Shown: positions 8,952 to 17,110, numbered from the stretch's first letter. The stretch is 64,000 bases of DNA from Curtobacterium herbarum (GCF_016907335.1 NZ_JAFBBT010000001.1:3348001-3412000); one strand, 5' to 3'. Translations and numbers: made by a program. Notes: generated from the letters alone by a model not told the origin.

Positions 8952-9992
8952 CTAACCGCCCGCGTGCGGCTCCCTGGCGGCGAAGGACACCCGTTCGCCC
9001 GTCCGCGACGCCCGGACACCCGGCAGGTCGATCGGCCCCTGCCCCCGCCAGTCGGTGACGAGTCGGCACACCTCGAGCGTCTGCTGCCGGGACAGCGTCA
9101 CCCCGAACTCGCTCTCGACCGCCAGTCGGACCAGTCGCTGCCGGAGCGCCGGCGGGTTCGCGGCCAGCTGCGGTACGGACAGCGAGATGCCGGCCTCGGA
9201 GTGCTCGGCGAGGTCCTCCGCCATCTCCTCCGCGAAGTGGTCGAGGGCCGCGGAGTCCTCGCGGAGCTGGTCGGCGGTCCGGGCCAGCGCCTCCGGCACC
9301 CCGGGTCCGAGTTCGCGTTCCAGGACCGGCATCAGCGCGTTCCGCACCCGGACCCGTGTGTACGCCGGGTCGTCGTTCTGCGGGTCGTCCCACGGCACGA
9401 GCCCGGAGGCAGCGCACGCCTGCCGCGTCGTCGCGCGCCGGAGCGCGAGCATCGGCCGCCCCAGGGACGGCCCCGGCCGGTCCGGCCGGACCAGGGACGC
9501 CATGCCCGTCAGGCTGTCCGGTCCGCTCCCGCGGAGCAGCCCGAGCAGGACCGTCTCGGCCTGGTCGTCGAGCGTGTGCCCGAGGAGCACGAGGGGTGAC
9601 CACTCGGCGGCCGCGACCGCCGTGACGGAGGCGTAGCGGGCCTCCCGGGCGGCGGCCTCCGGCCCACCGGCGGTGCCGACGTCGACGCGGTCCACGACGA
9701 CGGGCGCCAGGCCCAGCTCGGCGGCCTGGCGGGAGGCCCGTGCCGCGACCGCCTCGGAGCCCGCCTGGAGCGCGTGGTCGACGATGACCGCGCCGGCGCG
9801 CAGGCCCTGCTTCGGCGCCTCGAACGCGGTCGCGGCCGCGAGGGCCAGCGAGTCGGCCCCGCCGCTCAGCGCGACGAGGACGAGGTTGCCCGGGCCGACG
9901 ACCTGCTCGTCGAGCGCGCGGGCGAGCATGGTGCGGACCGCCAGACGGACGGCGGCGACGGCGGGGTCCAGCCGGGGACGCTCGGTGTTCAC
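8952..9992 (-). CDS. tilS: tRNA(Ile)-lysidine synthase
   Basis: Ligates lysine to C34 of the CAU-anticodon tRNA-Ile so that it reads AUA; an essential decoding enzyme. The PP-loop ATPase motif [10 protein letters not shown] is near residue 45, followed by [20 protein letters not shown], both diagnostic. The C-terminal part is short, as in other actinobacteria, with no obvious extra TilS_C domain. The start is GTG and a TAACGT box lies only 6 bases before it with no Shine-Dalgarno, so the mRNA is probably leaderless. It heads the hpt-ftsH-fol gene string and is divergent from ppa. Confidence 0.92.
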   Translation of the reverse strand: MNTERPRLDPAVAAVRLAVRTMLARALDEQVVGPGNLVLVALSGGADSLALAAATAFEAPKQGLRAGAVIVDHALQAGSEAVAARASRQAAELGLAPVVVDRVDVGTAGGPEAAAREARYASVTAVAAAEWSPLVLLGHTLDDQAETVLLGLLRGSGPDSLTGMASLVRPDRPGPSLGRPMLALRRATTRQACAASGLVPWDDPQNDDPAYTRVRVRNALMPVLERELGPGVPEALARTADQLREDSAALDHFAEEMAEDLAEHSEAGISLSVPQLAANPPALRQRLVRLAVESEFGVTLSRQQTLEVCRLVTDWRGQGPIDLPGVRASRTGERVSFAAREPHAGG

Positions 9993-9996
9993 CCGG

Positions 9997-10004
9997 TAAC
10001 GTTA
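9997..10004. promoter_or_regulatory. palindromic TAACGTTA: possible shared -10 of divergent tilS/ppa
   Basis: The octamer TAACGTTA reads as a TANNNT -10 box on both strands. On the minus strand TAACGT ends 6 bases before the tilS GTG; on the plus strand it would place ppa transcription start near 10009, giving a leader of about 50 bases. No convincing -35 box is seen on either side. Assignment rests on spacing and sequence only. Confidence 0.4.
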
Positions 10005-10058
10005 GCCGGGCCGTCCCGACGGCCGACAGACCACCACCTGAGGAAACAAGGAGTGCAC

Positions 10059-10550
10059 ATGGCCGCGTACGACGTCGTCGTCGAGATCCCCAAGGGCAGC
10101 CGCAACAAGTACGAGGTCGACCACGAGACCGGTCGCGTGTACCTGGACCGCGTGCTCTTCACCTCGTTCGTCTACCCGACGGACTACGGCTTCTTCGAGA
10201 AGACCCTGGCCGACGACGGTGACCCCGTCGACGCGCTGCTGCTCCTGGAGTACCCGACCTTCCCCGGCGTGGGCGTCAAGGTCCGCCCCGTCGGCGTGTT
10301 CAAGATGAGCGACGAGGCCGGCGTCGACGCCAAGGTCCTCGTCGTCCCGGCGAAGGACCCGCGCTGGACCCACATCCAGGACATCTCGGACGTGGACGAC
10401 CAGACGAAGGCCGAGATCGCGCACTTCTTCGAGCGCTACAAGGACCTCGAGCCGAACAAGTGGGTCAAGGCCGAGGGCTGGGGCGACGCCGCCGAGGCCG
10501 AGGCCATCGTCACGGCCGGCCAGGCCGCGTACGTGCCCGGCGGTCACTGA
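10059..10550 (+). CDS. ppa: inorganic pyrophosphatase (soluble, family I)
   Basis: Hydrolyses pyrophosphate to phosphate and so pulls biosynthetic reactions forward. The 163-residue protein is a complete family I enzyme: [14 protein letters not shown] at the N-terminus, YPTDYGFF, the metal-binding [11 protein letters not shown] signature and the Lys/Asp cluster around VPAKDPRW. A strong Shine-Dalgarno AAGGAG at 10048-10053 lies 5 bases before the ATG and fixes the start. A long hairpin immediately after the gene ends transcription. Confidence 0.97.
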   Translation: MAAYDVVVEIPKGSRNKYEVDHETGRVYLDRVLFTSFVYPTDYGFFEKTLADDGDPVDALLLLEYPTFPGVGVKVRPVGVFKMSDEAGVDAKVLVVPAKDPRWTHIQDISDVDDQTKAEIAHFFERYKDLEPNKWVKAEGWGDAAEAEAIVTAGQAAYVPGGH

Positions 10551-10564
10551 CGCTCGTCTGCTGA

Positions 10565-10616
10565 CACACGCAGAACGGCCCGGTCCCCTCGCGGGGGCCG
10601 GGCCGTTCTGCGTGTG
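10565..10616. terminator. bidirectional hairpin between ppa and the NlpC/P60 gene
   Basis: Inverted repeat with arms of about 23 bases (CACACGCAGAACGGCCCGG and its complement) around a short TCGC-containing loop. It lies exactly between two convergent genes, so it can serve both. It lacks a long T-run, as usual in high-GC actinobacteria. Confidence 0.85.
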
Positions 10617-10624
10617 CCTGTGCG

Positions 10625-12070
10625 CTACATGGAGCCGCTCGGGCGACCGACGTAGGGCAGGAGCTGTCCGGGCGACCAGATGGCACGTTCGACGACGCCG
10701 ACACGGACGTTCGCTGCCTCGACCATCGTTCCGCCACCGGTGTAGATCGCGTCGTGGAAGCCGCCGGACGGGGCGCCGTTGTTCGAGAAGAAGAGGATGT
10801 CGCCGGGCTGGCGCTGCGACATCGGGACGAGCCGGCCGACGCTCTGGAAGTAGTAGTACTGCGAGACGACGTTGTGGGCACCGGTCGCGACGCCCTGACT
10901 CGAGTAGGCCATCTTCACCAGGCCGGAGCAGTCGTAGGCGATCGGACCCTCACCGCCGAACTGGTACGGCTTGCCGATCTGCGCGCGGGCGTAGCCGATC
11001 GCGCCGGCGGCCTTCGACGGGCTGCTGACGACCGGGGCCGGAGCGGGTGCCGGTGCCGGGGCGGGCTTCGGCGTCGACGGCTTCGGTGCCGGGGCGACCG
11101 GCTGCGGGGCCGCGGGCTTCGGGGCGGACGGCTTCGGCGCTGCGGCGGGGTTCCCCGACGGCGCGGAGTTCGACGGCTTGGACGCGACGGGGTTCGAGGC
11201 GGGCGGGTCGTCGTTCGTGGACCCGCCGGAGTCGCCGCCAGCGGTCGCGCCACCGTCGCCGGCCGACGAGGGACGAGCCGCGTCCCGCTTGGCCTGCGCC
11301 GCGAGCTGGATCTCGGCCTGCTTCGCCTGCTGCGCGGACCAGTACGCCTGCTCGGTCGCGACCGAGGTGCCCTTGATGAACGCGAGCTGCTTGAGGACCT
11401 CGTCCTGCTTCGCCTGCCCGGACGCCAGCGCGGACTGCGCGTTCGCAGCCACGTCGTTCGCACTGCCGAGCGCGTCCTTCGTCTTGGCGGTCGCGGCGGT
11501 GAGGGCGTTCGTCGCCTGGCGCTGCTGCGCGGCGAGGGCGTCCACGGTGCGCTGGTCCGACTGCGCCTTGTCGAGCACGGTCGCGGAGCGCTCGGACAGG
11601 TGCGTCATCGTGCCGACCTGGTAGAGCAGGTCCTTCGCGTCACGGGAGTCGACGAGCATCGAGGTGGACAGGTCGCCACCGCCGGAGCGCGAGAGCTCGA
11701 CGACGAGGGCGGCGACCTGGCCGGCGGACTGCTTCGCCGCGGCCTTCGCGCGCTTCGCCTGCCCGGTCAGCCCGTCGAGGGTGTCCTTCGCCTCCTGCTG
11801 CTGCGACGCCGCGAGCGAGTACGCCTGTCCGGCTTCCTGCACGGTGGCCCCGGTGCGGTCGACGGCGGACTGGAGGCTCGACATGCGTGCCGTCAGGGCG
11901 TCCACCGTCCGCTGCTTCGCGGCCTGGTCGTCCTTGGCCGCCTGCACGTCCTTCCACGAGGGAGCGGACGGAGCCGCCTGCGCCGGGACCGCCACCGCGA
12001 GCGAGAGCCCGAGACTGAGCATCGAGACGGTGGCGAGACCGCAGACGAGGGAACGTGCGGGCTTCTTCAT
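10625..12070 (-). CDS. secreted NlpC/P60 peptidoglycan endopeptidase with coiled-coil N-terminus
   Basis: Predicted D,L-endopeptidase acting on peptidoglycan peptides outside the membrane. The 481 residues start with a Sec signal peptide (MKKPARSLVCGLATVSM... cut near AQA-AP), then a coiled-coil region of about 210 residues rich in Ala, Gln and Lys, then a low-complexity Pro/Ala/Lys linker (about residues 255-340), and a C-terminal NlpC/P60 domain with the catalytic Cys in YDCSGLVKMAYSS and His in GFHDAIYTGG. This is the RipA-like architecture. The stretch PSWKDVQAAK just after the signal peptide recurs in the neighbouring M23 protein. In RipA-type enzymes the coiled coil restrains or localises the catalytic domain; that is inference here. 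Confidence 0.9.
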   Translation of the reverse strand: MKKPARSLVCGLATVSMLSLGLSLAVAVPAQAAPSAPSWKDVQAAKDDQAAKQRTVDALTARMSSLQSAVDRTGATVQEAGQAYSLAASQQQEAKDTLDGLTGQAKRAKAAAKQSAGQVAALVVELSRSGGGDLSTSMLVDSRDAKDLLYQVGTMTHLSERSATVLDKAQSDQRTVDALAAQQRQATNALTAATAKTKDALGSANDVAANAQSALASGQAKQDEVLKQLAFIKGTSVATEQAYWSAQQAKQAEIQLAAQAKRDAARPSSAGDGGATAGGDSGGSTNDDPPASNPVASKPSNSAPSGNPAAAPKPSAPKPAAPQPVAPAPKPSTPKPAPAPAPAPAPVVSSPSKAAGAIGYARAQIGKPYQFGGEGPIAYDCSGLVKMAYSSQGVATGAHNVVSQYYYFQSVGRLVPMSQRQPGDILFFSNNGAPSGGFHDAIYTGGGTMVEAANVRVGVVERAIWSPGQLLPYVGRPSGSM

Positions 12071-12101
12071 TCGGGTCAGTGCCTCCTGGCAGTGCTCGTG
12101 C

Positions 12102-13430
12102 TCAAACCGAGATCCCCCGCGCTGCCATGAAGGGGACGGGATCGACGGCGGCGCCGTTCACCCGGGTCTCGAAGTGCAGGTGGCAACCCGTCGACCAGCC
12201 GGTGGAACCGACCTGGGCGATCTGCTGTCCGGCGGTGACGTGCTGACCGACGGAGACCATGATGCCGCCGTCGACGATGTGCCCGTAGGCCGTCGAGATG
12301 CCGCCACCGTTGTCGATGATGACCTCGTTGCCGTAGCCGCCGCCGTTGCCCGCGAAGGTCACGGTGCCGGACGCTGCGGCGTAGATCGGCGAGTAGCAGG
12401 CGGGGGCGAGGTCCACGCCGGCGTGCAGTGTGTAGACGTGCGTGTACGGGTCGACGCGGAGGCCGTAGGGGCTCGACTGGAAGCCGGCGGCCGGGCGGAC
12501 CCAGCCGGACGCGTTCGCGGCGCCACCACCCGAGGCCCCGCCACCACCGGCTGCCGGGACACCCGCGGTCGCTGCCGGCGGGAGCGCACGTGCGGCAGCT
12601 GCCGCTGCGGCCGCCGCTGCGGCGGCGCGCTCGCGAGCGAGACGTGCCTGGCGTGCCTTCTCGACCTGGACGCCCTTCTCGTACTGGGCCTCGGTCGTCT
12701 TCGTCTTCGACGTCAGGAGGTCGAGCTGCGCCTCCAGACGGTCCTGGTTGTCGGCCTGGGCGGACACGGCGGCCTGCGCCTGGTCGGCTGCGCTCTGCGC
12801 GGCGCGCATCTTCACCTGGGCCTGGGCGGCGAGCTTGCCCAGGGCGTCCTCGGCGGTCTTCGACTTGTCGGCCAGGGCCTGGGCGGTCCCGCGGTCCTGG
12901 CTCGCCTCGGAGTAGATGCCGTCGGCCTGCTCGGACAGCTTCGACATCGCGCCGAGCTCGTAGAGCAGGTCGCCCGAGGCGGAGGGCTTGGTGAGGAGGT
13001 CCGTGGTGACGTCCTCGGAGCTGGAGCGGCCGAGCTGGGCGGCGAGCTGGCCGGCCTGTGCCTCGGACGCGGCGGCGGTCTTCTCGGCGTCGTCCGCCTG
13101 CGACTGGAGCTTCCGCTGCTCGAGGGCCTTGCGGTCGTAGTCCGTCTGCGCCGTCTGGTACGCGGTACCGGCTGCTGCGGCTGCCTTCTCCTTCGCGGCG
13201 GACTGCGACTGCAGCTGCGCGATGAGGCCCTTGATCTCGGTCACCTTGGCGGCCTGGGCGGACTGCGACTGCTTGGCGGCCTGCACGTCGTCCCAGCTCG
13301 GGTAGCTGGCAGCTGATGCGGCACCCGACGGCACGAGGGCGACGAGGGCCCCGGCGGCGAGCACGACGGCGACCCCGGCGGCCAGGAAGCGGCGGCGGGG
13401 GCGAGCGGGGAGGAGGGAGGGAGTCGACAT
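12102..13430 (-). CDS. secreted M23 peptidoglycan metallopeptidase with coiled-coil N-terminus
   Basis: LytM-type zinc endopeptidase expected to cut peptidoglycan cross-bridges. After a signal peptide (RRRFLAAGVAVVLAAGALVAL) comes PSWDDVQAAK, matching the NlpC/P60 neighbour, then a long coiled coil (roughly residues 45-275) ending in a poly-Ala run, a Gly/Ala linker and a C-terminal M23 domain with the zinc ligands in LHAGVDLAP and the CHLHFE motif, so it looks catalytically intact. I chose the ATG that gives MSTPSLL; a GTG 18 bases upstream is in frame and would add six residues. Coiled-coil LytM proteins are known as enzymes or as EnvC-like activators; intact zinc ligands favour an enzyme. 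Confidence 0.88.
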   Translation of the reverse strand: MSTPSLLPARPRRRFLAAGVAVVLAAGALVALVPSGAASAASYPSWDDVQAAKQSQSAQAAKVTEIKGLIAQLQSQSAAKEKAAAAAGTAYQTAQTDYDRKALEQRKLQSQADDAEKTAAASEAQAGQLAAQLGRSSSEDVTTDLLTKPSASGDLLYELGAMSKLSEQADGIYSEASQDRGTAQALADKSKTAEDALGKLAAQAQVKMRAAQSAADQAQAAVSAQADNQDRLEAQLDLLTSKTKTTEAQYEKGVQVEKARQARLARERAAAAAAAAAAAARALPPAATAGVPAAGGGGASGGGAANASGWVRPAAGFQSSPYGLRVDPYTHVYTLHAGVDLAPACYSPIYAAASGTVTFAGNGGGYGNEVIIDNGGGISTAYGHIVDGGIMVSVGQHVTAGQQIAQVGSTGWSTGCHLHFETRVNGAAVDPVPFMAARGISV

Positions 13431-13711
13431 GAGTCTCGTTTTCGTCACAGTCCGGCGTGGCGCACGTCACACTGTCAACAGACGTAACAGTAACAACATG
13501 GGTCAGCCCAGGAACACCCCGTTCGAGGGTGAGAGGTCAGCATCGATGCTCGCACCGGGCCGGGCCACCCCTCGGGAGCCCGCTCCGGCGACTCCCTGAG
13601 GGTCCGTCGAGGTCGCGCGACACGCCGGGGCGGACCGTTCGGCGGGCTCGATTTGGCAAGAGGGCCGACCGTCCGTATGCTTGTCCATCGGTAGCGCGAT
13701 GCACTGCTTGC

Positions 13712-13784
13712 GGCCCCATCGTTTAGTGGCCTAGGACACCGCCCTTTCACGGCGGCAGCACGGGTTCGAATCCCGTTGGGGTCA
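13712..13784 (+). tRNA. tRNA-Glu (anticodon TTC)
   Basis: Full cloverleaf: acceptor GGCCCCA pairs with TGGGGTC (one G-T), anticodon loop CTTTCAC with anticodon TTC, T-arm CGGGTTCGAATCCCG, discriminator A. CCA is not encoded. First of three tRNA genes in a row. Confidence 0.97.
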
Positions 13785-13856
13785 CTCCTCATCGGGGGAC
13801 AGCAAGCAGAACAGCACGAGACCGAAGCACGATCAGCACCACAAGTAATTCCACAT

Positions 13857-13933
13857 GGCCCTGTAGCGCAGTTGGTTAGCGTGCCGCCCTGTCACGGCGG
13901 AGGTCGCGGGTTCAAGTCCCGTCAGGGTCGCCA
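13857..13933 (+). tRNA. tRNA-Asp (anticodon GTC), CCA encoded
   Basis: Acceptor GGCCCTG pairs with CAGGGTC (one G-T), anticodon loop CTGTCAC with GTC, T-arm CGGGTTCAAGTCCCG, discriminator G followed by an encoded CCA. It is separated from tRNA-Glu by about 70 bases and from tRNA-Phe by one base. Confidence 0.97.
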
Positions 13934-13934
13934 C

Positions 13935-14007
13935 GGCTGGGTAGCTCAGTTGGTAGAGCGTTCGACTGAAAATCGAAAGGTCCGCGGATCGACGCCGCGT
14001 CCAGCCA
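13935..14007 (+). tRNA. tRNA-Phe (anticodon GAA) with atypical T-loop
   Basis: Acceptor GGCTGGG pairs with TCCAGCC (terminal G-T), D-arm GCTCAGTTGGTAGAGC, anticodon loop CTGAAAA with GAA. The T-stem is CGCGG/CCGCG and the seven-base loop is ATCGACG, so position 54, nearly always T in elongator tRNAs, is A. CCA is not encoded. A hairpin terminator follows directly. Confidence 0.95.
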
Positions 14008-14012
14008 CGGTG

Positions 14013-14044
14013 AAGAGCCCCTCACTTCGGTGAGGGGCTCTTTT
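14013..14044 (+). terminator. Rho-independent terminator of the tRNA cluster
   Basis: Ten-base stem GAGCCCCTCA / TGAGGGGCTC around a CTTCGG loop, with AA before and TTTT after the stem. It lies five bases after tRNA-Phe and is the clearest intrinsic terminator in the window. Confidence 0.93.
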
Positions 14045-14072
14045 GCGTTGGTGGGCGGGTTCGGCCTCCGCA

Positions 14073-14136
14073 GAACACCGGTGTTCGTCGGTGACACCGC
14101 GCACTGCGGGTGTGTTTCAAACGAACACCGGTGTTC
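14073..14136. repeat. pair of identical 14-bp palindromes
   Basis: GAACACCGGTGTTC occurs at 14073-14086 and again at 14123-14136, exactly 50 bp apart centre to centre. Each copy is a perfect palindrome without loop, the form of a dimeric DNA-binding site. They lie after the tRNA terminator and before the end of the aldo/keto reductase gene, not next to a start codon. Confidence 0.75.
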
Positions 14137-14152
14137 CGGTGGCCGTGCCAGC

Positions 14153-14176
14153 CGGCCGGGAGGCTCGTCCCGGCCG
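14153..14176 (-). terminator. hairpin after the aldo/keto reductase gene
   Basis: Nine-base arms CGGCCGGGA / TCCCGGCCG with a six-base loop, 12 bases beyond the stop of the minus-strand gene. No T-run. Confidence 0.6.
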
Positions 14177-14187
14177 AGCAGGACCGC

Positions 14188-15198
14188 CTACGCCTCGCGG
14201 GTCTTCGGGCTGCTGTCGTTCGTCTTCGCCGGGTCACGCTCGACGACGGCACCGAGGGCGTCGTCGATGCGGGACATCAGCTCGGCCGGGATCCGCACCC
14301 CGGCAGCGCCGGCGTTGTCGTGCACCTGCTCCGGACGCGAGGCACCGATGATGGCCGATGCCACGTTCTCGTTCTGCAGCACCCACGCGACGGCGAGCTG
14401 CGCCATCGACAGGCTGAGCTCGTCCGCGACCGGCTTGAGCTCCTGCACGGCGGACAGCACCTCGTCGTTCATGAAGCGGGAGATCATCTTCGCGCCGCCC
14501 TTGTCGTCGGTCGCGCGGGACCCCTCGGGCAGCGGCTGACCGGGCTGGTACTTGCCGGTCAGGACACCCTGGGCGATCGGGGACCAGACGATCTGCGAGA
14601 TGCCGAGTTCCTTCGAGGTGGGGACGACCTCCTCTTCGATGACCCGCCAGAGCGCGGAGTACTGCGGCTGGTTCGAGATGAGCTGGAAGCCGAGGTCCTT
14701 CGCCAGTGCCGCACCGGCACGGAGCTGGTCGGCGGTCCACTCCGAGACGCCGACGTACAGGACCTTGCCCGCACGGACCACGTCGGCGAACGCCTGCATG
14801 GTCTCTTCGAGCGGGGTCTCGTGGTCGAAACGGTGCGCCTGGTACAGGTCGACGTAGTCGGTCTGCAGGCGGCCGAGCGAGCCGTCGATCGACTCGAGGA
14901 TGTGCTTCCGCGAGAGCCCGGTGTCGTTGTGACCCTTGGGACCGGTCGGCCCGAAGACCTTCGTGGCGATCTCGAGCGACTGGCGACGCTCCCCCTTGAG
15001 GGCTTCGCCGAGGACGGTCTCGGCGCCGGTGTTCGCGTACACGTCGGCGGTGTCGAACGTCGAGATGCCGACGTCGAGCGCTGCCCGGACGCAGGCGATC
15101 GCCGCGTCGTTCTCGACCTGGGAGGCGTGGGTGAGCCAGTTGCCGTAGGTGATCTCGGAGACCTTGAGGCCCGAGTTGCCGAGGTAGCGGTACTCCAT
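14188..15198 (-). CDS. aldo/keto reductase
   Basis: NADPH-dependent carbonyl reductase of the aldo/keto reductase superfamily, closest in look to the KCNAB/AKR6-like bacterial group; the natural substrate is unknown. In 336 residues the barrel shows the catalytic tetrad: Asp and Tyr in FDTADVYA, Lys in ATKVFG, His in YQAHRFD. The C-terminal NADPH-binding segment is IIGASRPEQV. The start MEYRYLGNSGLKVS is the conserved family N-terminus; a longer in-frame reading is possible but not homologous. The divergent neighbour is the broken Abi-family gene. Confidence 0.92.
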   Translation of the reverse strand: MEYRYLGNSGLKVSEITYGNWLTHASQVENDAAIACVRAALDVGISTFDTADVYANTGAETVLGEALKGERRQSLEIATKVFGPTGPKGHNDTGLSRKHILESIDGSLGRLQTDYVDLYQAHRFDHETPLEETMQAFADVVRAGKVLYVGVSEWTADQLRAGAALAKDLGFQLISNQPQYSALWRVIEEEVVPTSKELGISQIVWSPIAQGVLTGKYQPGQPLPEGSRATDDKGGAKMISRFMNDEVLSAVQELKPVADELSLSMAQLAVAWVLQNENVASAIIGASRPEQVHDNAGAAGVRIPAELMSRIDDALGAVVERDPAKTNDSSPKTREA

Positions 15199-15299
15199 GT
15201 GTCTGTCACTCCTGTCGTGGCCGCGTCGATGCGGCACGCCCGTGACGGTAGTCCCCCGACCGCTCGCACTGCCTCAGCCCCCGAGCGATCGAGCATGAC

Positions 15300-15318
15300 G
15301 ATACTCTGATGTATCAGA
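15300..15318. promoter_or_regulatory. overlapping palindromes upstream of the broken Abi gene
   Basis: GATACTCTGATGTATCAGA contains two overlapping inverted repeats: GATAC(N6)GTATC and TCTGAT-GT-ATCAGA. It lies between the divergent aldo/keto reductase and Abi-like genes, 20 bases before the structured leader, and includes a TACTCT that fits a -10 box on the plus strand. It is a plausible operator/promoter; no regulator is identified. Confidence 0.45.
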
Positions 15319-15338
15319 CCGCGTCCGACCAAGACGAA

Positions 15339-15378
15339 ACCCCGGCGATGTGGCTGTGGCCAGGGATCGTTCCGGGGT
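15339..15378 (+). ncRNA. candidate structured leader RNA of the broken Abi/HEPN gene
   Basis: A 40-base stem-loop: outer helix ACCCCGG/CCGGGGT (7 pairs), middle helix CGAT/ATCG, inner helix TGGC/GCCA closed by the tetraloop TGTG, with small internal bulges. It ends 34 bases before the ATG of the broken gene. The intact Abi gene at 52.6-53.3 kb has a leader of the same order and size but with different base pairs in every helix, which supports an RNA structure under selection. Whether it acts as an antitoxin RNA, an attenuator or both cannot be told from sequence. Confidence 0.55.
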
Positions 15379-15412
15379 CTTCGAAGGAGATTGTACACGG
15401 AGAGGAACGACC

Positions 15413-15956
15413 ATGGGAGATTGCGCGCCGACAGAGGAACGATGCGCACTGACGGAGCTGATCACTCGCGCTCGGTTGTCCTCCTACGAGCGCTCCATGA
15501 GCTCGACCAGAGGCGCACTCCGGTTGTACGAGTGGAACATGCGGACCGCTGCCAGCGTGATGGAGCTCACCGGCATGGTGGAAGTGGTCTGTCGGAACGC
15601 GCTCGACCGAGAGCTGGAGGCGTGGTCGAGTCGTGGCTGAACTCACCTTCGGGTTCTGGCGGTACCTCGTCGAATCCCGCTACCACACGTCGCTCTGGGT
15701 ACCGGGGCTGCATCGGGCATTCCCGCACGGTCCCGCCGAACTGCGAACTCGCGGGAAGGAGGTGAAGCTCCGGTTGCAGCAACTCCACTACGTACGCAAC
15801 CGAGCAGCACACCACGAACCGATCCACCAGCGAGACCTGCGTCGGGACCACGACTACGCGATCGAGCTGCTCGGATGGATCAGCCCGGTGGCCGCGGAGT
15901 GGGCGTCCGCGACGACTTCTCTGCCGGCCCTGCTCGACGGCCGCCCCAGCCCGTGA
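15413..15956 (+). pseudogene. broken Abi-family HEPN protein gene
   Basis: Two overlapping reading frames together match the intact Abi-family protein encoded at 52.6-53.3 kb. The first (from ATG 15413, with GGAGAGGA before it) gives SSYERSMSSTRGALRLYEWN... and ends at 15640 after EAWSSRG; the second, in a different frame from about 15633, gives AELTFGFWRYL, LWVPGLHRAFP and RNRAAHHEPI. Compared with the intact copy, about 57 codons between these blocks are missing and the join is out of frame, so the gene is an internal deletion. The HEPN motif RNRAAH survives in the second fragment. Sequencing error could explain a frameshift but not the lost segment. Confidence 0.8.
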
Positions 15957-16015
15957 GGTGCAGGATCGCAAGAGGCGCGGTGCGCGGACGCACCGCCGGG
16001 AGCAAGGGAGCATCC

Positions 16016-17017
16016 ATGACCGGATCCAGCGTGCTGTTCATCGGCGGGAGCGGCATCATCAGCGCCGCCTGCGTGCGCGAGGCGGTGGACCAGGGCTTCG
16101 AAGTCGCGGTGCTCAACCGGGGCACGACGGAGAAGCGGGCGTTGCCGGATGCGGTGACGCGCCTCCAGGCCGACGTGTCGGACCGGGAGGCGCTGGCGGC
16201 GGCAATCGGCGACCGCACGTTCGACGTGGTCATCGACTTCGTCGCGTTCACCCCCGACCAGGTGCAGGCCGACGTCGACTTCTTCACCGGCAGGACCCGC
16301 CAGTACGTGTTCATCAGCTCGGCGTCGGCCTACCAGACCCCGCCGACGCACCTGCCGGTGACCGAGTCGACGCCGTTGAAGAACCCGTACTGGCAGTACT
16401 CGCGGGACAAGATCGCGTGCGAGGACCTGCTCGTCGCCGCGTACCGGCAGGACGACTTCCCGATGACGATCATCCGGCCGTCGCACACCTACGACGAGAC
16501 GCTGCTGCCGTTCGACGGCGGGTGGACGGTCGTCGCGCGGATGCGGGCGGGCAGGCCGGTGGTCGTGCCGGGCGACGGGACCTCGCTGTGGACGCTCACG
16601 CACGCGCGGGACTTCGCGGTCGCGTTCGTCGGGGTGCTCGACCGGGCCGAGGCGATCGGCGAGGCGTTCCACATCACCGGCCAGGAGTCGCCGACGTGGG
16701 ACCGCATCCACCAGGAGGTCGCGGCCGCCGCGGGCGCCCCGGAACCGCAGATCGTGCACGTGCCGGCGGACGCGATCGCGGCCGCGGACCCGGAGTGGGG
16801 CGCGGGCGTGGTCGGCGACAAGGCGAACAGCATGGTGTTCGACAACAGCAAGGTGCGGACGCTGGTGCCGGGTTGGGCGGCACGCACCTCGTTCCGCGAG
16901 GGGGCCCGCGAACTGGTCGCCTGGTACGACGCACACCCGGAGGCGCAGGTCGTCGACGAGGAGAAGGACGCCCTGATGGACCGGCTCGCCGAGGCGTACG
17001 CGCCGGGTCGCCTCTAG
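16016..17017 (+). CDS. NAD-dependent epimerase/dehydratase family protein
   Basis: A 333-residue extended-SDR protein. The Rossmann motif is [11 protein letters not shown] near residue 10 (unusual GGSGxI form), the active-site region has [10 protein letters not shown] and the YxxxK pair in YSRDK. Such proteins act on nucleotide sugars or related diols; the substrate is not identifiable. AAGGGAG lies 5 bases before the ATG. The gene is single, flanked upstream by the broken Abi gene and downstream by two strong hairpins that separate it from the convergent rocD. Confidence 0.88.
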   Translation: MTGSSVLFIGGSGIISAACVREAVDQGFEVAVLNRGTTEKRALPDAVTRLQADVSDREALAAAIGDRTFDVVIDFVAFTPDQVQADVDFFTGRTRQYVFISSASAYQTPPTHLPVTESTPLKNPYWQYSRDKIACEDLLVAAYRQDDFPMTIIRPSHTYDETLLPFDGGWTVVARMRAGRPVVVPGDGTSLWTLTHARDFAVAFVGVLDRAEAIGEAFHITGQESPTWDRIHQEVAAAAGAPEPQIVHVPADAIAAADPEWGAGVVGDKANSMVFDNSKVRTLVPGWAARTSFREGARELVAWYDAHPEAQVVDEEKDALMDRLAEAYAPGRL

Positions 17018-17027
17018 CGCCACCTGT

Positions 17028-17071
17028 CGGACGGGAGGCGCGGGGCGGGCCCGCCACGAGCCTCCCGTCCG
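17028..17071. terminator. hairpin with GGACGGGAGGC arms after the epimerase gene
   Basis: Arms CGGACGGGAGGC and GCCTCCCGTCCG enclose a GC-rich spacer of 20 bases, starting 11 bases after the stop codon. The arms belong to the recurrent GGACGGGAGGCCCG oligomer found at several terminators in this window. Confidence 0.65.
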
Positions 17072-17110
17072 CCCCTCGCCCCGGGCCGCCGCGCGGCGCC
17101 ATCGGGAGGG

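Noticed and set aside
15413..15956. Two separate small genes instead of a pseudogene
   Set aside because: The two pieces match consecutive parts of one intact paralogue at 52.6-53.3 kb and overlap out of frame, so a single broken gene is the simpler reading.
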